DNA from: Himantopus leucocephalus | Taxonomy: Eukaryota > Chordata > Aves > Charadriiformes > Recurvirostridae | Length of the DNA stretch: 64,000 bases | NCBI GenBank assembly: GCA_003993805.1 | Contig: RSEF01000012.1 | Location: 3,311,239 to 3,375,238 of the forward strand | Reading direction: 5' to 3' | Shown here: positions 26,501 through 41,500 of the stretch, piece by piece | How the letters are laid out: each line of letters opens with the position of its first letter | How positions within the stretch are numbered: the stretch's first letter is position 1 | Notes under the pieces: generated by a model | What the model was told of the DNA's origin: nothing | Database searches by the model: none | What the model saw: the letters and a program-made list of their open reading frames with translations, nothing else | Program-made: the position numbers and the translations under genes

Positions 26501-29500
26501 CTATGTTGGGTAGGATTCTCAGCAGTTTTACTAATCTGATTACACAGGGGAAAAAAACATTGAAGAACCTGACCAGTGTTCAAATAGTAACAGAACACCA
26601 TGCCCAGGAGATTTTTCTCCTTGCGTTTCGCTATCCTAATCCAAAAAACTATATGTGTGCCAAAGCAGTCCACAGAGGTATTATCAACTTCAATGCTGTG
26701 GTGGGTAACTGTGAAAAGTCACTTCCTGGCTTCCTTTGCGACTTCATCATACTTTGTCAAATTTTTAAAAACAATTACCGTGCAACAATCTCTTTGGACT
26801 TTAAAGAAAAAAAAGAAGCTGGTACTCAGTATTTTGTTTTCTTAAATGAATGGCAATAGACTGCCTTTTTACTTAAACTTGTGGTTTAATTCTCCCCTGC
26901 TGTATTGAAAAGGGAGATAGGCACTGTTTTCCCTTCTTCCGATCCACTGGGTTTTTCCCTCTTCTCATGAGAATTCTAAACATCATTATCTTGGACTATT
27001 ACAGAAGCACAGGATACATTTTTGAAATCCTGCGACTGTAAGCAGATCAAAACCTTACTTTAATCACACTTTAAAAAAAAAAAGTCTGGTAAAACTAAAG
27101 TAAAATAATAGCAGAAAGGTCATCAAATAACTCGTACGCACACTGTGTTCATGGGTTTTACCGTCCTCTGCTTTCCTCTGATCTACTTTAGATACTTCTC
27201 TTTTATCCCTCATAAACTGGATGCATTTTGCATTCATCTTCCCAATTTAAAGCAAAACACCCTTCCTATACATTTACTTTACATTCATCCTTATTTCTTT
27301 TTTCCTAAAATTAAGCACTTGCCCCAGCTTTCAGTATAGCCATAATGTTTTTTATATTTCTTTCTCATCAGAACTGTCTGCCACTGTACCTTACAAAGCC
27401 ATGGCTCAGAAGCTGCCGTAACTCAAAGCCATGCCCTCTCTCGCAGGTAACACACCCTAAAGACTACTCACGAGGGTGAGGAAATGGCAGGATTTGAACC
27501 TCCTGTCTCTTGTGCTCTCTTCCCCNNNNNNNNNNNNNNNNNNNNNCCCCCCCCCCCCCCCCCCCGCCCCAGCACTGTGTTTATACTTTACTTTTACCCT
27601 TCCACCTTTGATTCTTAATAATTTTTTATCCCTGTCAAAACAAATCTAAGGTAACTCGCTTCAGTTCCTTCTTGAGCAGAAAAACCTTCTGCCACAGAGT
27701 CCAAGAAACTGGTAGACTGTGTCCCACCATGTTCTTTTGGCAACAGACAGGACACTAAAATCACTCACTGCCAAAGGCTATTCTGTGAATATTTCACATC
27801 TCTGTCCAAATTCCATGGCTTTTTAGCTGCTGAATTGGTAGTCAACAGCAGACCTTTATCATGACGCCAGTGCTGTGCTGTTTCTCTGCTGTCCCACCTA
27901 GCAACAGTCAGTAGAACTGTCATTTCTTCCTCAGCATCACTGCACTCTCCTATGTTGATATGCGACATTAATGCTTTCTCCGTTGCCGCAGCTATCCTTA
28001 CACAAAGCCGTACCTTCTACACGCTGCAGCCTTACAGTCTGTCCCGCACAAAGGCCTTCATATCAGCAGCCACTAAGAAGACCTCAAATTTCCTCCTGTT
28101 GCCAAAACTCCTGGAATACAGGCACATTTCAAAGCAACCCCTTGTTCTTACTCCTGTCAGTCACAGTTCTTTCACAGGTTTCCTGTTTCTCCTCAGACTG
28201 GTTTTTATTAGCTTACCTGGGGGCTTTTATCAACAGTACGCGTTGAATCTTACCTTATTCTGGTTTGGGGGGGACTTCAAAAACCGCAGCACCACGCAGC
28301 GCTGAAGAAAGATAGGAAAGAATATGGTTTCATTAGCATTTAAGTATATCATCATTTCTGAACAGCACAGTTGTCTGATTCCCCAATCTACCTCATTTGA
28401 GAAATTCGGGGGTGGGGGGGGTGGGGGGGGGTGTGGCAAAGCAAAATAGCCATTTTAGATGGTTATTTCACTCAACTTAAAATCAAATACATCAATGTCT
28501 GTTCACAGATTTGCCAGCCACTTTAACAAGGCAGCTGCTCTGTGCTTCCACAGTCCCCAAGTGTAACAGGGGAAATACTCCCTTTGCTTATTGCACTGCT
28601 CTGAAAATCTAGTAAAACACACTACCAAACAAACTGAAAAACACCCTATCATTTTTGCGCCAAAGATCTTGAGGAGGGGGGAAGACCCACTTAGATACCA
28701 TCTGCTTACAATATCAGCACAGCATTACAAAGTATTAAGGAGACACTTACCAGTTACCAGCAGTAGCTACACAACTCTACTTATAAACACTAAAGCCTAC
28801 TACTTCTAAACTTCCAAACAGTAAACATATAACTCAGGGACAAAGGCAGCAGGATTCCAAATATTTCACCTTAAAACGACCAAACAAAAACAACAAAAAA
28901 ATCACTAGTTTTTGTCATTTTTACAATTTCCATCAAATTTCGTATCAATTCAAAAACCTTCGTATTTTCAAAGTATACACACTCTAAAAACATTCTCAGC
29001 CTTTATTTTTAAGAGTTCAGATAAAAATATTTTGTAGATGTCCTATGTAAATTAGGCTTTTCTCCTTAAGCCTATTAAGAGAGTGTCTTCCATCACAGAA
29101 GTCACCTGAAGTATCTTTCTCTCAATAAAGTCTTGCTGAAATTAACCATTACACTTGGTAAATAGACTTTGACATTAAAATCAAATTTTGACACAGTATT
29201 AAGGAACCTGCAGCCTCACTAGGCGAGGCAGCACATAGCCCTGCCTCAGATTAGTCAGACTAAATATTTGATCCTCAAGATATTTACTCCCACTGATGTA
29301 CTTCAGCCTGTTCAGGTAAGACATGGATAAAAACAATTGGGCACCGCAGTACATAGAGGCAAACAGCTGTTTTCTGGAGTTATCTCTTAGTCACTCAACG
29401 TCTCCATTTGAACCTTTCCTAGACACACCAAAAAGGACTACTTTCTGTTTAAAGCACTAGCAAAAAAGGACTAACACTCGCTGACAAAGATGATGCAGAC

Positions 29501-32500
29501 AAAATGTCATAGTTACACTTCAGGTTTATAGATTTGAAGCTTTTTCCCTACCAAATGACTTGCCATTAAAAAGCCTCCCATAGCATGACAGCACCAGATA
29601 TATTCCATATTTCAGGGTTGAAAGCTATCTCTGGACAGTGCTGAGTGGGAGAGAGCTGCAGTTATCTTTAATTACTAACATGTAGAGAAAGAGCAGGAGG
29701 AGAAAAGCAAAACAGATGACAATATGTAATCCAAACTACTAACAAAACAAGATCCGGATTCAGGCATTCCTAGTGAAACCCAGAAACAGCCCCTTCAGTA
29801 TCTAAAAAATCTCAAGCCAGCATAAATCTCATAGTTCACCTATGTCTGAAAAACTCTCTCAGGGAAAAGGGTAGTTTGCTGAATTTTGATTCATCTCATC
29901 TTGCAAGATCTAAACAGCATGAGTGTTACAACAACAAACTAGATAAATTGAACACTAATTATAATCACCTGGATTTGACAAGATTGCTGCTTGACATGTA
30001 ACTCTTACTCCCAGTATGACCTAATAGAGCTCAGGTCTGATGAGCCTGTACGCTCTGTGTATGCGCTACATTATCTTTACAGGGTTTCAACTGTTTGGAT
30101 CCCTTGCTTTACATATTCATAAACAAGTGGATCAGCAGTGAAGTAATCTGATCATCCCTCCTCATCAATTCAGTAACTTGATTCTGTAGTATTTCAAGGG
30201 TGTTGTAGATGTTTATCTATTAATCAGTTCCCAGTCAACAAGCTTACAACTACTCTGGAAAATCCAATTGCTCTCACAGGACTCACTACAGTATTTGTTC
30301 ATTACCAAATCATTTCTGAAAAGGCATGCCAGGATAAAATGACCAAAACTATATATGGCAAAAGAAGAAAACACTGCTTCTCTCTTAAAGATGTCAAAAG
30401 GAAATAGAGCAAAGTTCAAACAAAACTTTTCAGTCACAGATGCACTTCAACCAGTCAGCCTGCACTATTAGATGATTGGAGTTAAAAAACAAAACAAAAC
30501 AAAACCAACCCCGCTTTTTTCTTTATTTTTTTTTTATTGGGGGGGGGGGAGTTTTCATCTATATCTGTTCTTTAGTGCTGAATTGCATACAGTTACACAA
30601 ATACACTGCCACATTACAAAGGTTAACCCATCAGATGTCAAAGATGCCACCTGCTTCAGAACTATTACTACTGAAAATATTGGTCTGCATTTTTCATGCT
30701 ATTGCATTACTGATTCATTTGACTGATTCTTTACTTGGAAATACTGTGGGTGGTTGTTACCATCAGGGTTTTTGTCAGTTATCTTAAATGCCTTAGATTT
30801 TTTTATATTTACAGATTGAACATCAAAGATGTAACATGCTTATCTGCATGCAAATGAATGGCCCAAATCCAGAACAGATTTCTTAAGAGGTTGTTGTTGC
30901 TCCTTAGCTCTTTGAGAATCAGATCAACTAGATCCTAACGCTCCATAAATTCCATTCTCTACATGCACCTCTGTAAACCCTTCCACTGCTTAACACCGCT
31001 TCCATACACGCACTATTACCATAAGACTGTTTAGTTAATTGGACAATAGTCCCATACAGACAAAAAAATGGGGGGAAAAAAAGTCCGGCTGCAAAATCAA
31101 GCAGAGAAAAAAAAAAGAAACTATGCATGGAGGTAGGCAAAATGTAACACGTGAAACATTAAGAGGCTTCACATCTTTTGAAGAAGCCAGACAAGCTAGA
31201 AGAACAGTGAATTCAAAGGAAGAATTTTATTTTTTTTTAAAAATCCGGCAGCCCTGTCTCTGCAAGTACGTTCAGTATCCAGTTAGTGACAACAAACAAA
31301 AAAGTCATCAGAATATCAAACATAACTGCTCTTACTCTCCAAATAGAGAACAATTCTCACATGAGAGCACAGCAGTTTGGTAACAGGTAACAAACAACGT
31401 TCTTACTGGCATGCAGGGCCATACTAGGGCTACAACAATTTCCAGTTGTTACAGAAAACTCAAAACAACTTCTAGCAACAAGGACAGCGAAACTTGTGTC
31501 TCTCAAAACACATTCACAGTCACTGGGCTGCTGAGATGATGTAATCGGGAGCCTATGTTCCAGAGAAGCACTATCTCGAGCCACAGCACTTTGAGGCTCC
31601 AGCCTTGAGGTCCCACCAAGAAAGACAAACGCTTCTTTAGCACCCTATTATGCAACAATTGTTTGGGTTAAATCATAGCTGAAAGTCAATGGTTGCCAAT
31701 AAGGAGATAAGAAGCTGTGAGAGGGGCTGCAAAAACGTACTCAAAGAAGTCACTGGCATCACAGAAACACAGGGATGCCTACACATAACTCTTGTCCTAA
31801 CATATCTTGGGAAAAAAATAGTTTGCTGGTCTTAGTCCCCAAGAAGGTTATCTGGAAGAATTTTTTCTTCTCCAAAGCAGTTACTACAGCTATTATTTTA
31901 ATCTTACCCAGTGAAATCCAAAAACAAAGTAATCCTTGGTAGTTAGGCCAAAATATGACTGGCATCAATCCAGGTACTTTGGATTAGGCAGTAGCATTAT
32001 GAAACCAGGATAAATGCTTACATTTATTTCTTTACAGCTTGGTGTTTGATATTAGCCTTATATTTTTCCAAAATGTCTTCTACACTTCATTGTCATAAGA
32101 TAGAGCTACCATGCAGGCCTCCTGAACTCGAGAGTCTTCACAAATTAAACACACTTGGGGCAAATCTATAATTCTTGATAGAATTTCTTCAGAGAAAAAC
32201 CTCATTTGCATCACTGAGGGTTTTTTCAGGTTTCTGTCTCTTGCTGCGTTATTAACAAAATCTGCTTAAGAGCTGATGCCAGTGAAAGAAATAGGAAAGT
32301 TTGTATAAAAACAAGCTCAAATGCTAGTAAAATTATTCAGAAGTACAGAAAGATGTGTATTTTCCTTCTGCTGTTACCACCTCAGCTCACATGGTTTTAA
32401 AATAAGCGTCTGTACGAAAACATGAAGAATTAGCCTGTCCAAACAAAAAGCCTGGGAAACATCACTTCAGCTTCTGCTTTTCCAAATAAGCAGGTTCACA

Positions 32501-35500
32501 TCCTTTGTTATTACTCTATTATTATTAAACAGCATGTGTTAAGTGTTTTTGTCTAGAGGCAAAGCATTACTTTAATATCTAGTTCTGCAACTGCCCAGTA
32601 TAACTAGAAAAGATCCTTATCTAGTTGATTACCAACTTGTGTTCACATATGCAAGATCTACTTGTAGAAACCAAGGCACTTTGGGAAGCAACTTTTTAAG
32701 TCCCAAAAGGAAATCCACCCCTCTTTCCCACCTCCCTCATCTCTCTCACTCCACACCATCTCATAAATTGTGGTATCTGAAAACCCACCAGTATTTTTGT
32801 AAGCACTATACACAATTTTACATCACAAAGCTACCCACCTGTCTACTATACTCTGTGGTCAATATATTTATTTTGAAAAGGCATGCAATATACAAACAGA
32901 ACAACAAAACCCACATTTGTTTTAAAGTTGTCCATATAAATGTCACAACTTTCCAATTGTAAACAGCATGAGGGAAAACACTCTAAAAGACTGTAACAAA
33001 TCCTTCCCTGCAATTATTACTATACTATTTCTTGCAACCAGTTACACACACCACCATGAACTACTGCCTAAGGAGACAAAGATACAAAGTCAACTACTTT
33101 TAGACAGAATGGTGCCTGAAAAGGCTCTTGAATTTCTTTATACAGTATAATTCACTGTGTTTTGCTGAATCTAAAGATGTATCAAGAACTTACCAAACAC
33201 AGCTCTAAGTATGCCAAACCTTCTATCACTATTGGAGTTATTCAAAGCCACCTCATCGTAGTAGATTTATGACAGCATATAGCAATGACACCTACAAAAA
33301 GTGCACTCTATCTAGACTTCAATTAAAGGGAAAGGGGTTAAATTACACCAAACTGCTATTCAAGCCCTACTTCAATGTAGTGACATGCAAATACTAACTA
33401 ACACTAGTTTCAATGGTACTAAATATGAACTACGAAACTCTTTTGCTATTAAGTTATTTCTGCAGTAGCACATTGAAGCTGCACACAGTATATGCCAACA
33501 AAAAAAAATTAGTTTGACATTTTTTATTCCAAATTTACATTCCACAATCCCTTCAATTCCCACTCTAGTTTGAGGGGTTTTAACAGAAAACAATGGTTTC
33601 TATTCAGAAAATACATTTTTTGGGAAGGAGGCAAATGGACGTCTCAGAAAAGACAGCTGCACAGTTCTCAGAAGGAACTCCCCTCTAATAAAATTCAGTA
33701 AAAACATGCCCACCACACTATCCGGGCACTTCAATCAAAGCTTACCTTTACAATATTCAACATTTTTACAGGTCTCCTCATCCAGGGCATCAGTGTGCTG
33801 TGCAATATGGAGGGATGTGGGAGATGAAAACAAGCTAAGCACTAGAAAATTTTGCAGCTTTTGAATGAAGCACACATAGTAATATTGTATACAAATGTTT
33901 TCCAACCCAGTTTTGTTCTGTATAAGGTGGATAAGATCACACAAAACAAAGTGAGGAAAGCTCCATTTCCTGCCAGCGGAGAGGAAGTTTAGCAATTGCT
34001 CACACAAAGTGCAAGGAAGCATTCAAAAATCGAAACAATACTCTTATTTAGCACAGAAGTCCCTTAAGAACAATCTTTTTATTTCTTTACATGAATAAAG
34101 AATTTCTGGCACAGCACCTGGCTTGACACCATTCAAGTATCTTAAACCATTATTTGGAAGCAAACACCACCACGATACTTATTTTCTTTAGCATAGAGCT
34201 TACAGCTTGCATCAGATTTCAGGTACTCATGCCGCATTTTTTCCTGCTTGGTTATGATCTAGATTCCCATGACAGTTAAGTTTCACTTTACAGTGAAGCT
34301 TTGCATAACCTTGCAATATGCAGATGGTACCAATTCCAAGCGAGTTTTATGATCGCACTAGCCATGAGTGAGAAGGAAATGTTTGCCCTTCAGCTAAGCC
34401 ACCTACTCACAGTACCTGAAACGATATCAACCGATACACCCACAGGTGCTAGGTGGAAACACATACCAGAGAGAGAACAGAATGAATAAACCTATTGACG
34501 CCTGGCCCTCAGCATACATTACTACAGTCTGCGTAACACGGTAGATGTCCCTGACATCCTAGCTGGTAAAAACAAGCAAGAAAAAAAACCCAGTCCTTAA
34601 CACTGAAGAGTGTATCAAATACCTCATCCATCTGTCAAACAGGTGAGTTATACCAACAAGAACACGAAAACATGCACTAAGCTTCCTTCCTTTAAACTGC
34701 TTTAAACCTCCGCCTATCAGCAACATACACTTCCCAGCATTAAGCTGCCCAGTCAGCTTCTGGTATGTTGGGGAAACAAGGCGTTTCAAGAAAATATTAA
34801 TAGGGAGGGGAGGAAATAAAAAGTCAAAGCCGTAAGAGGGATTAGAATAAAGCCAAGTAATAAAATGGGAGAGTCAGAACAAGTTAATATTTCCAAGCGT
34901 GCTAAACACCTCAGCTAGAAGAAACCTAAGCAAGTCTTGGGCAACTGTCTGCAATCGAATGCTGTGTCTCTGTTCCTTCCCAAGCAAAACCAGGAGGCCA
35001 GAACGTGGCTATTGTATATCTCAGAAATAGTACACTGAGGCAAAGAAAAGAGCCACTGAAAGACTGGAAGGGAGGAAAGAACACCTAAGGAGTGAATGAT
35101 ATAGGCTATCAAGACTGACCACTCCTATATAGCTCACAAGTCAGCCAGCTTACTTCCACCAAAGCAACCAACCCACTACTGCTGTTGACTGAGGGACGGT
35201 AACCCATGCACAGCACAGACAAGGCAAAATGTACTCTTATGAACTCCACCATCACTGCATTTACCAAACACTTATAACAGACCCAAAAAAAAAAGCTTTT
35301 TCAATAACAACTTGATCTCATCAACTGCAAAAAGTAACTCAGTTGAGTCTGAGCTAGCACAGAACCTAAACAGAAAAAGCAAGACCGTTTTTAATCAAGG
35401 CTAGCTACCTCATGAGCTTGTCCGAAAAAGTGGGATTTGTTTTACATTTTCACTGCCTATAGCCTTCAGCATTCTCAAAAATCACTCAAAAAAAAGAAAG

Positions 35501-38500
35501 AAACCCCAGGCATAAAGCAGAGTGAACTTCCAAAGAAAGTTACCAGAAGACAAGTCTGCTCCAACACTCTTCTATTAGCAAAATAAGAAGACATCTCTGA
35601 AAAAAGTATTCTGGGGTGAAAAAGGAGAGTGGTGGTGCTGCTGCTATAGTGAAAGTATTGCTCTCGCATTACATTTGAGTGTTAGACCTAAGATTCGCAG
35701 TGTTTTTGTCTCCCATCTCCTTCCACACGTATGCTACGTTTTTCCATCTGCATCTACAGAACCTAAGGCACTAACACAGTAAGAAAAGTTTTAATTGCTG
35801 CCTTTCTGTTCTTTCTCCTCTCTACGTTCAGCCCTGCTACCCAATACCACCGTCCCCTTCATTTTATGAAAGATATTACTACACTGTACTGCATTCAGAG
35901 CATCCTTTCAGTGCAGAAACCTGGCAAAGCCAAGGAAAAAGTAAATTTAACTACACTTGTGTAATATGGAATTGAAATCCCAATATAGAATTAAGATTCT
36001 ATGTAGATGTAGATGTTGACTCAAGCTGTTGACCTTTTTTTCGGGTCAAAAAAACCCCAAAGGCTTTGCAGCTAATCCATAGAACTGGAAGTGCTTCCAA
36101 CTTTTAATTCTTCATTTATAGTAAAAGCTTTGTAAATTGTACTCAAGTAGACTTAGGCCAACTAGTTATGACATCTACAATCGCAGTTGTACCAGTTTAG
36201 CCAAAGAACCAAATACAAACAAATACAAAACTGTCTTTCTTTTTCTCCAGTGAACATAGTTGTGTATTTAAATATCAGTTAAGCAAGGTTAACACAAGGA
36301 AACGTACAGTTTCACACAGGTGCCACAAAGGGTCCCAAATTCCAACTCAAAGTGGTGACTGCCTCCTGTTCCTAAAAATTTAATTGTTCTTTACAGCAAG
36401 GCAGACGTCTCTTCATTTCTTTTCTGCTGATGACACCACCCTGGTCACATATTTGGCTTTTCAACTGTTTTTTCAACTGCCTGCTTCAGTAAATTTGGGA
36501 AGAAGCTCCTCTACTTGCTTACAATAAATAAATTTTTTAAAAAAGCAAAAAAATCAATAGACTTAGGAAAGAAGGAGCAAAGCAATATGTTGTTTAGTCA
36601 TCAGTCTGTTTTCTTGTCCTTTTTCTAAGTAGGCAAAGGGTGTGTAGCTGCGGGTTCTTTGCTAGACAATGTTTAGATATGCATACCCCCAACAGAACAC
36701 AATGCTGAAGAGACCAGGTCAAAGAAATGCCCTACAAACTAGCAAAAAAGCAGAAGAGGTTTTAATGGCCCTTAATCCCCAAAGTTCACGCTGGAATCTT
36801 GGTCCAACTCATTCACATGTTAAGTTTTGCTTCCTCCAGAAAATTCTACAAAACCAGATGCAAAACCCCTCCCCATATTACAACACATAGCCTTGGTGAA
36901 TCTTTCCGATACATCCAGAGCCTGAAATGCATCAGAAATAAGAATTAGCATAGGTTTGGAATTTAAATAGAATAATCTCCTCAAGGATACAAAAATGTTA
37001 AGTCTTACCAAAACTATGTTCTTCCTGTTAGTTAAATAAAATTCAATAAATATAAGTTGCATTTTCCCTTTTCTGATAATTTCTTACTGTGAAAGAACCA
37101 AGACACCATAACTCAGACATATTTTAAATCAGAGCAATATTCAGAGAAGGCCATTGTTAATAAGCTGTTGTATTTATACCCACAAGGAACAGCAGCTAGG
37201 TTTTCAGTATGTCTCCCCTACCTGAAGACTTTAATATAGGAATCTGCAGTCTGTTCTATATTTCCTGGAAATTGAGACATTCATAGACGTTAATTCACTA
37301 TTCCACAGATGTTAAGAAAAAAAAAATGAACAGAACACAACTGAACAAAATCTGCTTTACAGTCCGGGATCTGGAATTTTTCAGGAATGACTTAGTTTTG
37401 GGGGCAATGCTTTTCTTAACACTAATTTCAATAGGTGACAGATTCAGCCAACTCCATATAGAACAGCAATGGAAGAAGAAACAGGACACACAGGTTTTTG
37501 AACTTGTACGAAATAACATCATCAGAAAAAGCACCTTAAGAAGATTCTCTCAACAAGACAGCAATTAATAATCAGCATCCCTCCTGTTCTGCCAAACAAG
37601 ACCAAATAGGAAAGCTGCAGCTAGCTAGTAATTCTGACAATACGCTTTTCACTCTTTCAGCAAAAACCCCTGCATCTAAACAGAATCTTGTTAGTGGTCC
37701 TCTCTCAAAGTAAGTTCATTACAACAAAATTTTGAGTAAGGACAATTTGTCGTTATTCTTAAAAACGAACGAACCAACCACAGGAAAACTATTTCATATT
37801 GCAAAAGCACTATTAGGAATAATTATCTAACCTGATTTGACACAAAGCGGCCCCTCATAAGTAGAATTATTTTATTTCACAAACCAAAACCAAATCCATT
37901 CAAATATTCAGACGTATTTTAAAATGAAGCATTTGGTTACAATATCCCAACATGCAAAAAATGAAAAAAGGTAGAAATAAACTGCAGTAACGCACAGGAG
38001 GAATGGGCATACTTCATCTCATAAAGCAAAAACTAGAGATTGCAAGCATATGTTTCAAGAGTGAAAGGAAACATAAGTCTCTATTTCTAGAGTTGCTTAC
38101 ACTACTTTCTACAACTATTTCCTGATACCTTTTGAAATTGTTAAGTGCCTCTGTAAGACCAAACAGCTGATTAAAATGCTGAACTACAAATGAGGATTTC
38201 CAGCGCACTTCTGAAAAACTAGGTATCTCCACCATAAAAAGAATCATCAGCTCACAGGAAGGTAACTGTTCTACAGCAGTTCCTCTGAACCCTCTCTACT
38301 GCTCAAGAGTAGAGAGGAGGAGGGAAAGCGTGGTTTAGCCTTCTTTTTAAATCAGAAGCCAGATTTGATTCAGAAGGAGCGACAGTCCAATAAAAATGCA
38401 GGGATTAAGAAGCATCCTTTCTAAACAACCTGGCTGCCTGCAATAGGGCTTGGTTTGGGTTTTGTAGAGCTGTACCTGTACTGAAACACTTCATGCATCT

Positions 38501-41500
38501 CTGAGATGGCAACTAGAACAAGTAACCAGACAATCACAGTATAATGTGAAGGGTGGCAAGTAAGTTATTTGAAGAGGATGCTATGATTCAATCAAATATT
38601 CAAAATTGCAACCAATGGACAAGGGTCATAGAGACACTGCCTGAATGAACCTCCAATTTTTGTATACTTCAGAGTGATCTTTCCAAATGTCTCAAGCACT
38701 GTCTTCAGGAACGGAACTGAGTTGCCAGTTGTATTTCTCACAGAAATCAATGAGGTAGGAAAGCTGTCTTTGTTCCTTATCACTAGAAGCCACTTCAGCA
38801 GGCTGCAAGACTATACAAAGGCTTTTTAACTGTAATTCAGCTTCAATTTGGATTAACTTAATCACAGCTACAATAAAAAACCAACAGGAAAAATTTTATC
38901 AACTGAGAAATTTGTACCATAATATTGTATGTCTTCCAGAATTTTAGATTCACCAGAACTGAGAAAAAAAAANNNNNNNNNNNNNNNNNNNNNNNNNNNN
39001 NNNNNNNNNNNNNNNNNNNNNNNNNNNNNNNNNNNNNNNNNNNNNNNNNNNNNNNNNNNNNNNNNNNNNNNNAAAAAAAAAGCCATGAAAGCAGAAGTTT
39101 GAGTATGCACCAAGCAAGCAAGTGGGCAGCTCCAGAGATAACAATGGTAACTGGAAGTGCTCAGCAGGCATTCCATCTTTATTCATCAGCTCACTTTCTA
39201 AATACTGGAGAACTAATTAAAGTAACTCTGTAAAACTATCACTGTAAGAAGAGATGTGCTGAGTAGACCATGCCCTGCCTAAGTCCTCTCTTCTTCACTG
39301 CGCGAATAAGGAACAGAGATGCACTTGCAGTGATTTCAGACACTCATTTCAGTGCGGACTTCCACAGGCTGTAGGAGCACAGGCACACCGGGAGACTCTC
39401 GTCACTGCTGCATTCTGCAGGATTAATAACTGGCAAGAAGAAAGAGCACGTCAAGCAGTACTTTACAATACTTTCACTGAAACAGAGCATGTTCCACAGA
39501 ACGCAAACCTTTGTCTATATGCCACCATTCAAAGGCACAGGAAAAAACGCTTGCATGTTGCCTGCGTCTACGGCTTATCAGCTCATCACTAGCAGAGCTA
39601 TTTGTTGGGCATGTGACTTTTCTATGACCAAGTTTTTAATTTTGATGCTGTGCTAACTCTGGATTAACAGTGCATTACAGTCATATCTTAAAGGGCAAGA
39701 TACAGGGAATGGAGCAAACCAAAGAAATAAGAGCACCGTGACCTGATGACGCACATTTTGTTCCTCTGACTCTCCAGCCTCAATCCAGCCACACTCCACA
39801 CAACCATGAACAAGAGCGTCCACCCAAGCTGCCCGCTCACCCCAGCCCACACACCCTGTGCTTGATACATGAACTTGCACAGTATGTTATCGGTGCTTCG
39901 CAAGCAGCCCAAAAGGCAGGAGTTGAAACAAAACTCCCTGGATCTTACTTCATAAAGGGCAAGGAAGCTCATGCCCTCTTCTCCAGAAGGACAGAGATTA
40001 TTTTTTTATGTTGCCATTTTGTTGTTTAAAACTTCTCAGATCTTCCAGAAGAAGCAAGGAAGAGAGGTTCACACCTAGAGAGGTAGGCACCCACTTCCAC
40101 CCCACATTCCAAAATACCACTACGCACCAAAGGGAGAACATAGAAACAACGGCACACACGCAGTTCTGCCCCAGCCTCTCTTCTCACAACCCCGACACTT
40201 GTGTCTGAGCATCCATTCATGTCTCCCTTGACACAACCAAATCACTGTCCCTCCCACTAGTATTTATACACAAAAACCATGAACTGAAGAGATACAGCAT
40301 GAAGCAAGAACAGTAAAACAAAATTCACTTAGTTATGCTGTTCTGTTCACACAAACCTGAGAATGACTGACATCAGATCACAAGAACAATGACTAATCAT
40401 ACAAGTATGTCCTGTTTGTAAGAGGCACAAAGTAACAATTAGCATCTAAACAGTATTTTATACGCTCCAATTTTACAAGAGTTCGACATCAGTAGACACA
40501 ATTCTAAGACATAAGTTTTGCTGTTTCAAAGCTGTCCATAAAGGAAAAATCGCATCTATTTCACTTTCACTTGATCTTGAAGTTTTAGCATCTTGGTAAA
40601 AAGAGAACTGACGCACTCAGCAACTATTCTGAATCTCTGGCAAACTTCCTCACTTTCCATGTATTTAAAGATATCACAATTACATTGTTATTAATCCATT
40701 ACGCATTCTGATCCCTATCAAACAGTGACTGAAATTTTTTCAAACTGTCTTTTTCAAAGCTAAAATTTAGACAGGAAACAAAATCATACACTTTCTTCTC
40801 GTAGCAAAAATATCTTTTAAAAATATTCTATATAAAGAACGAAGAAACAAGAGCCATAGAAGTTCCCCCCCCTAAAGCCTAGAGATTTCCAGCATTTTCT
40901 CAGCCTTGCTAACATTTTTTTACAGCTAGCTAATGTTTACGATCCAGAAAAGAGACATTAAAAGAATATAGTATTTCCAGTCATTCACTTAGACATTATT
41001 AAAAAAGAAGAATAAGGTTTTCAGAATTCAACTCTTATTGCAGACAAAGCCTACATTTTATCATTTTAGCTTTACTAGTTTTAGATCTACAAAGCATCAA
41101 GAATGTTCTGAGGCAAATCCATGCTAGAATTTAAACTGAAATACAAATAAATTCACACAAGTACTGTTTAGAAGACAAATAATCTCACTCAAGGGACGCA
41201 TACAGTTAAAATCTAGATCCCAATCTACTAAGTAAATAACATACATACAAGTGGGGCAAGAATAGTGTGACAGCAGTCACATGAACACATGCCTTTTTAA
41301 CTGATATAGAATATACCGAATCTATTTTACTATTTTTTTTTCTTAATTTAAAATAAAACCAAAAAAAATCCAACCAAAAAAACGCCCAGCGGGTAAATTG
41401 AGGCAGGGAGGTTGGCGCAGAGCCTGCGGCCGGGCCGGGAACCGGGACTGCCCCGGAGCCCCAGTCCAGCACTGCAGCAAGGGCTTAAACTCTCCCATGG

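Larger units (their letters stand above)
22723..28253 (-). other. IPPK: IPPK intron 2
   Basis: 5.5 kb. It contains a 21-base assembly gap beside a long C run at 27526-27565, a GC patch at 24540-24760 and a possible MIR-like SINE scrap at 27470-27525. No coding homology was seen. Intron 3 (21837-22626, 790 nt) is likewise featureless. Confidence 0.75.

Noticed and set aside
26458..26859. 133-codon plus-strand frame in IPPK intron 2
   Set aside because: Its composition looks like ordinary intron and it contains no motif or splice context. A frame of this length is expected by chance in 64 kb.
27470..27525. tRNA gene suggested by a box-B-like GGTTCAAATCC on the minus strand
   Set aside because: The T stem is mismatched, and no acceptor stem, anticodon arm or A box was found at the right distance. 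A SINE scrap fits better.
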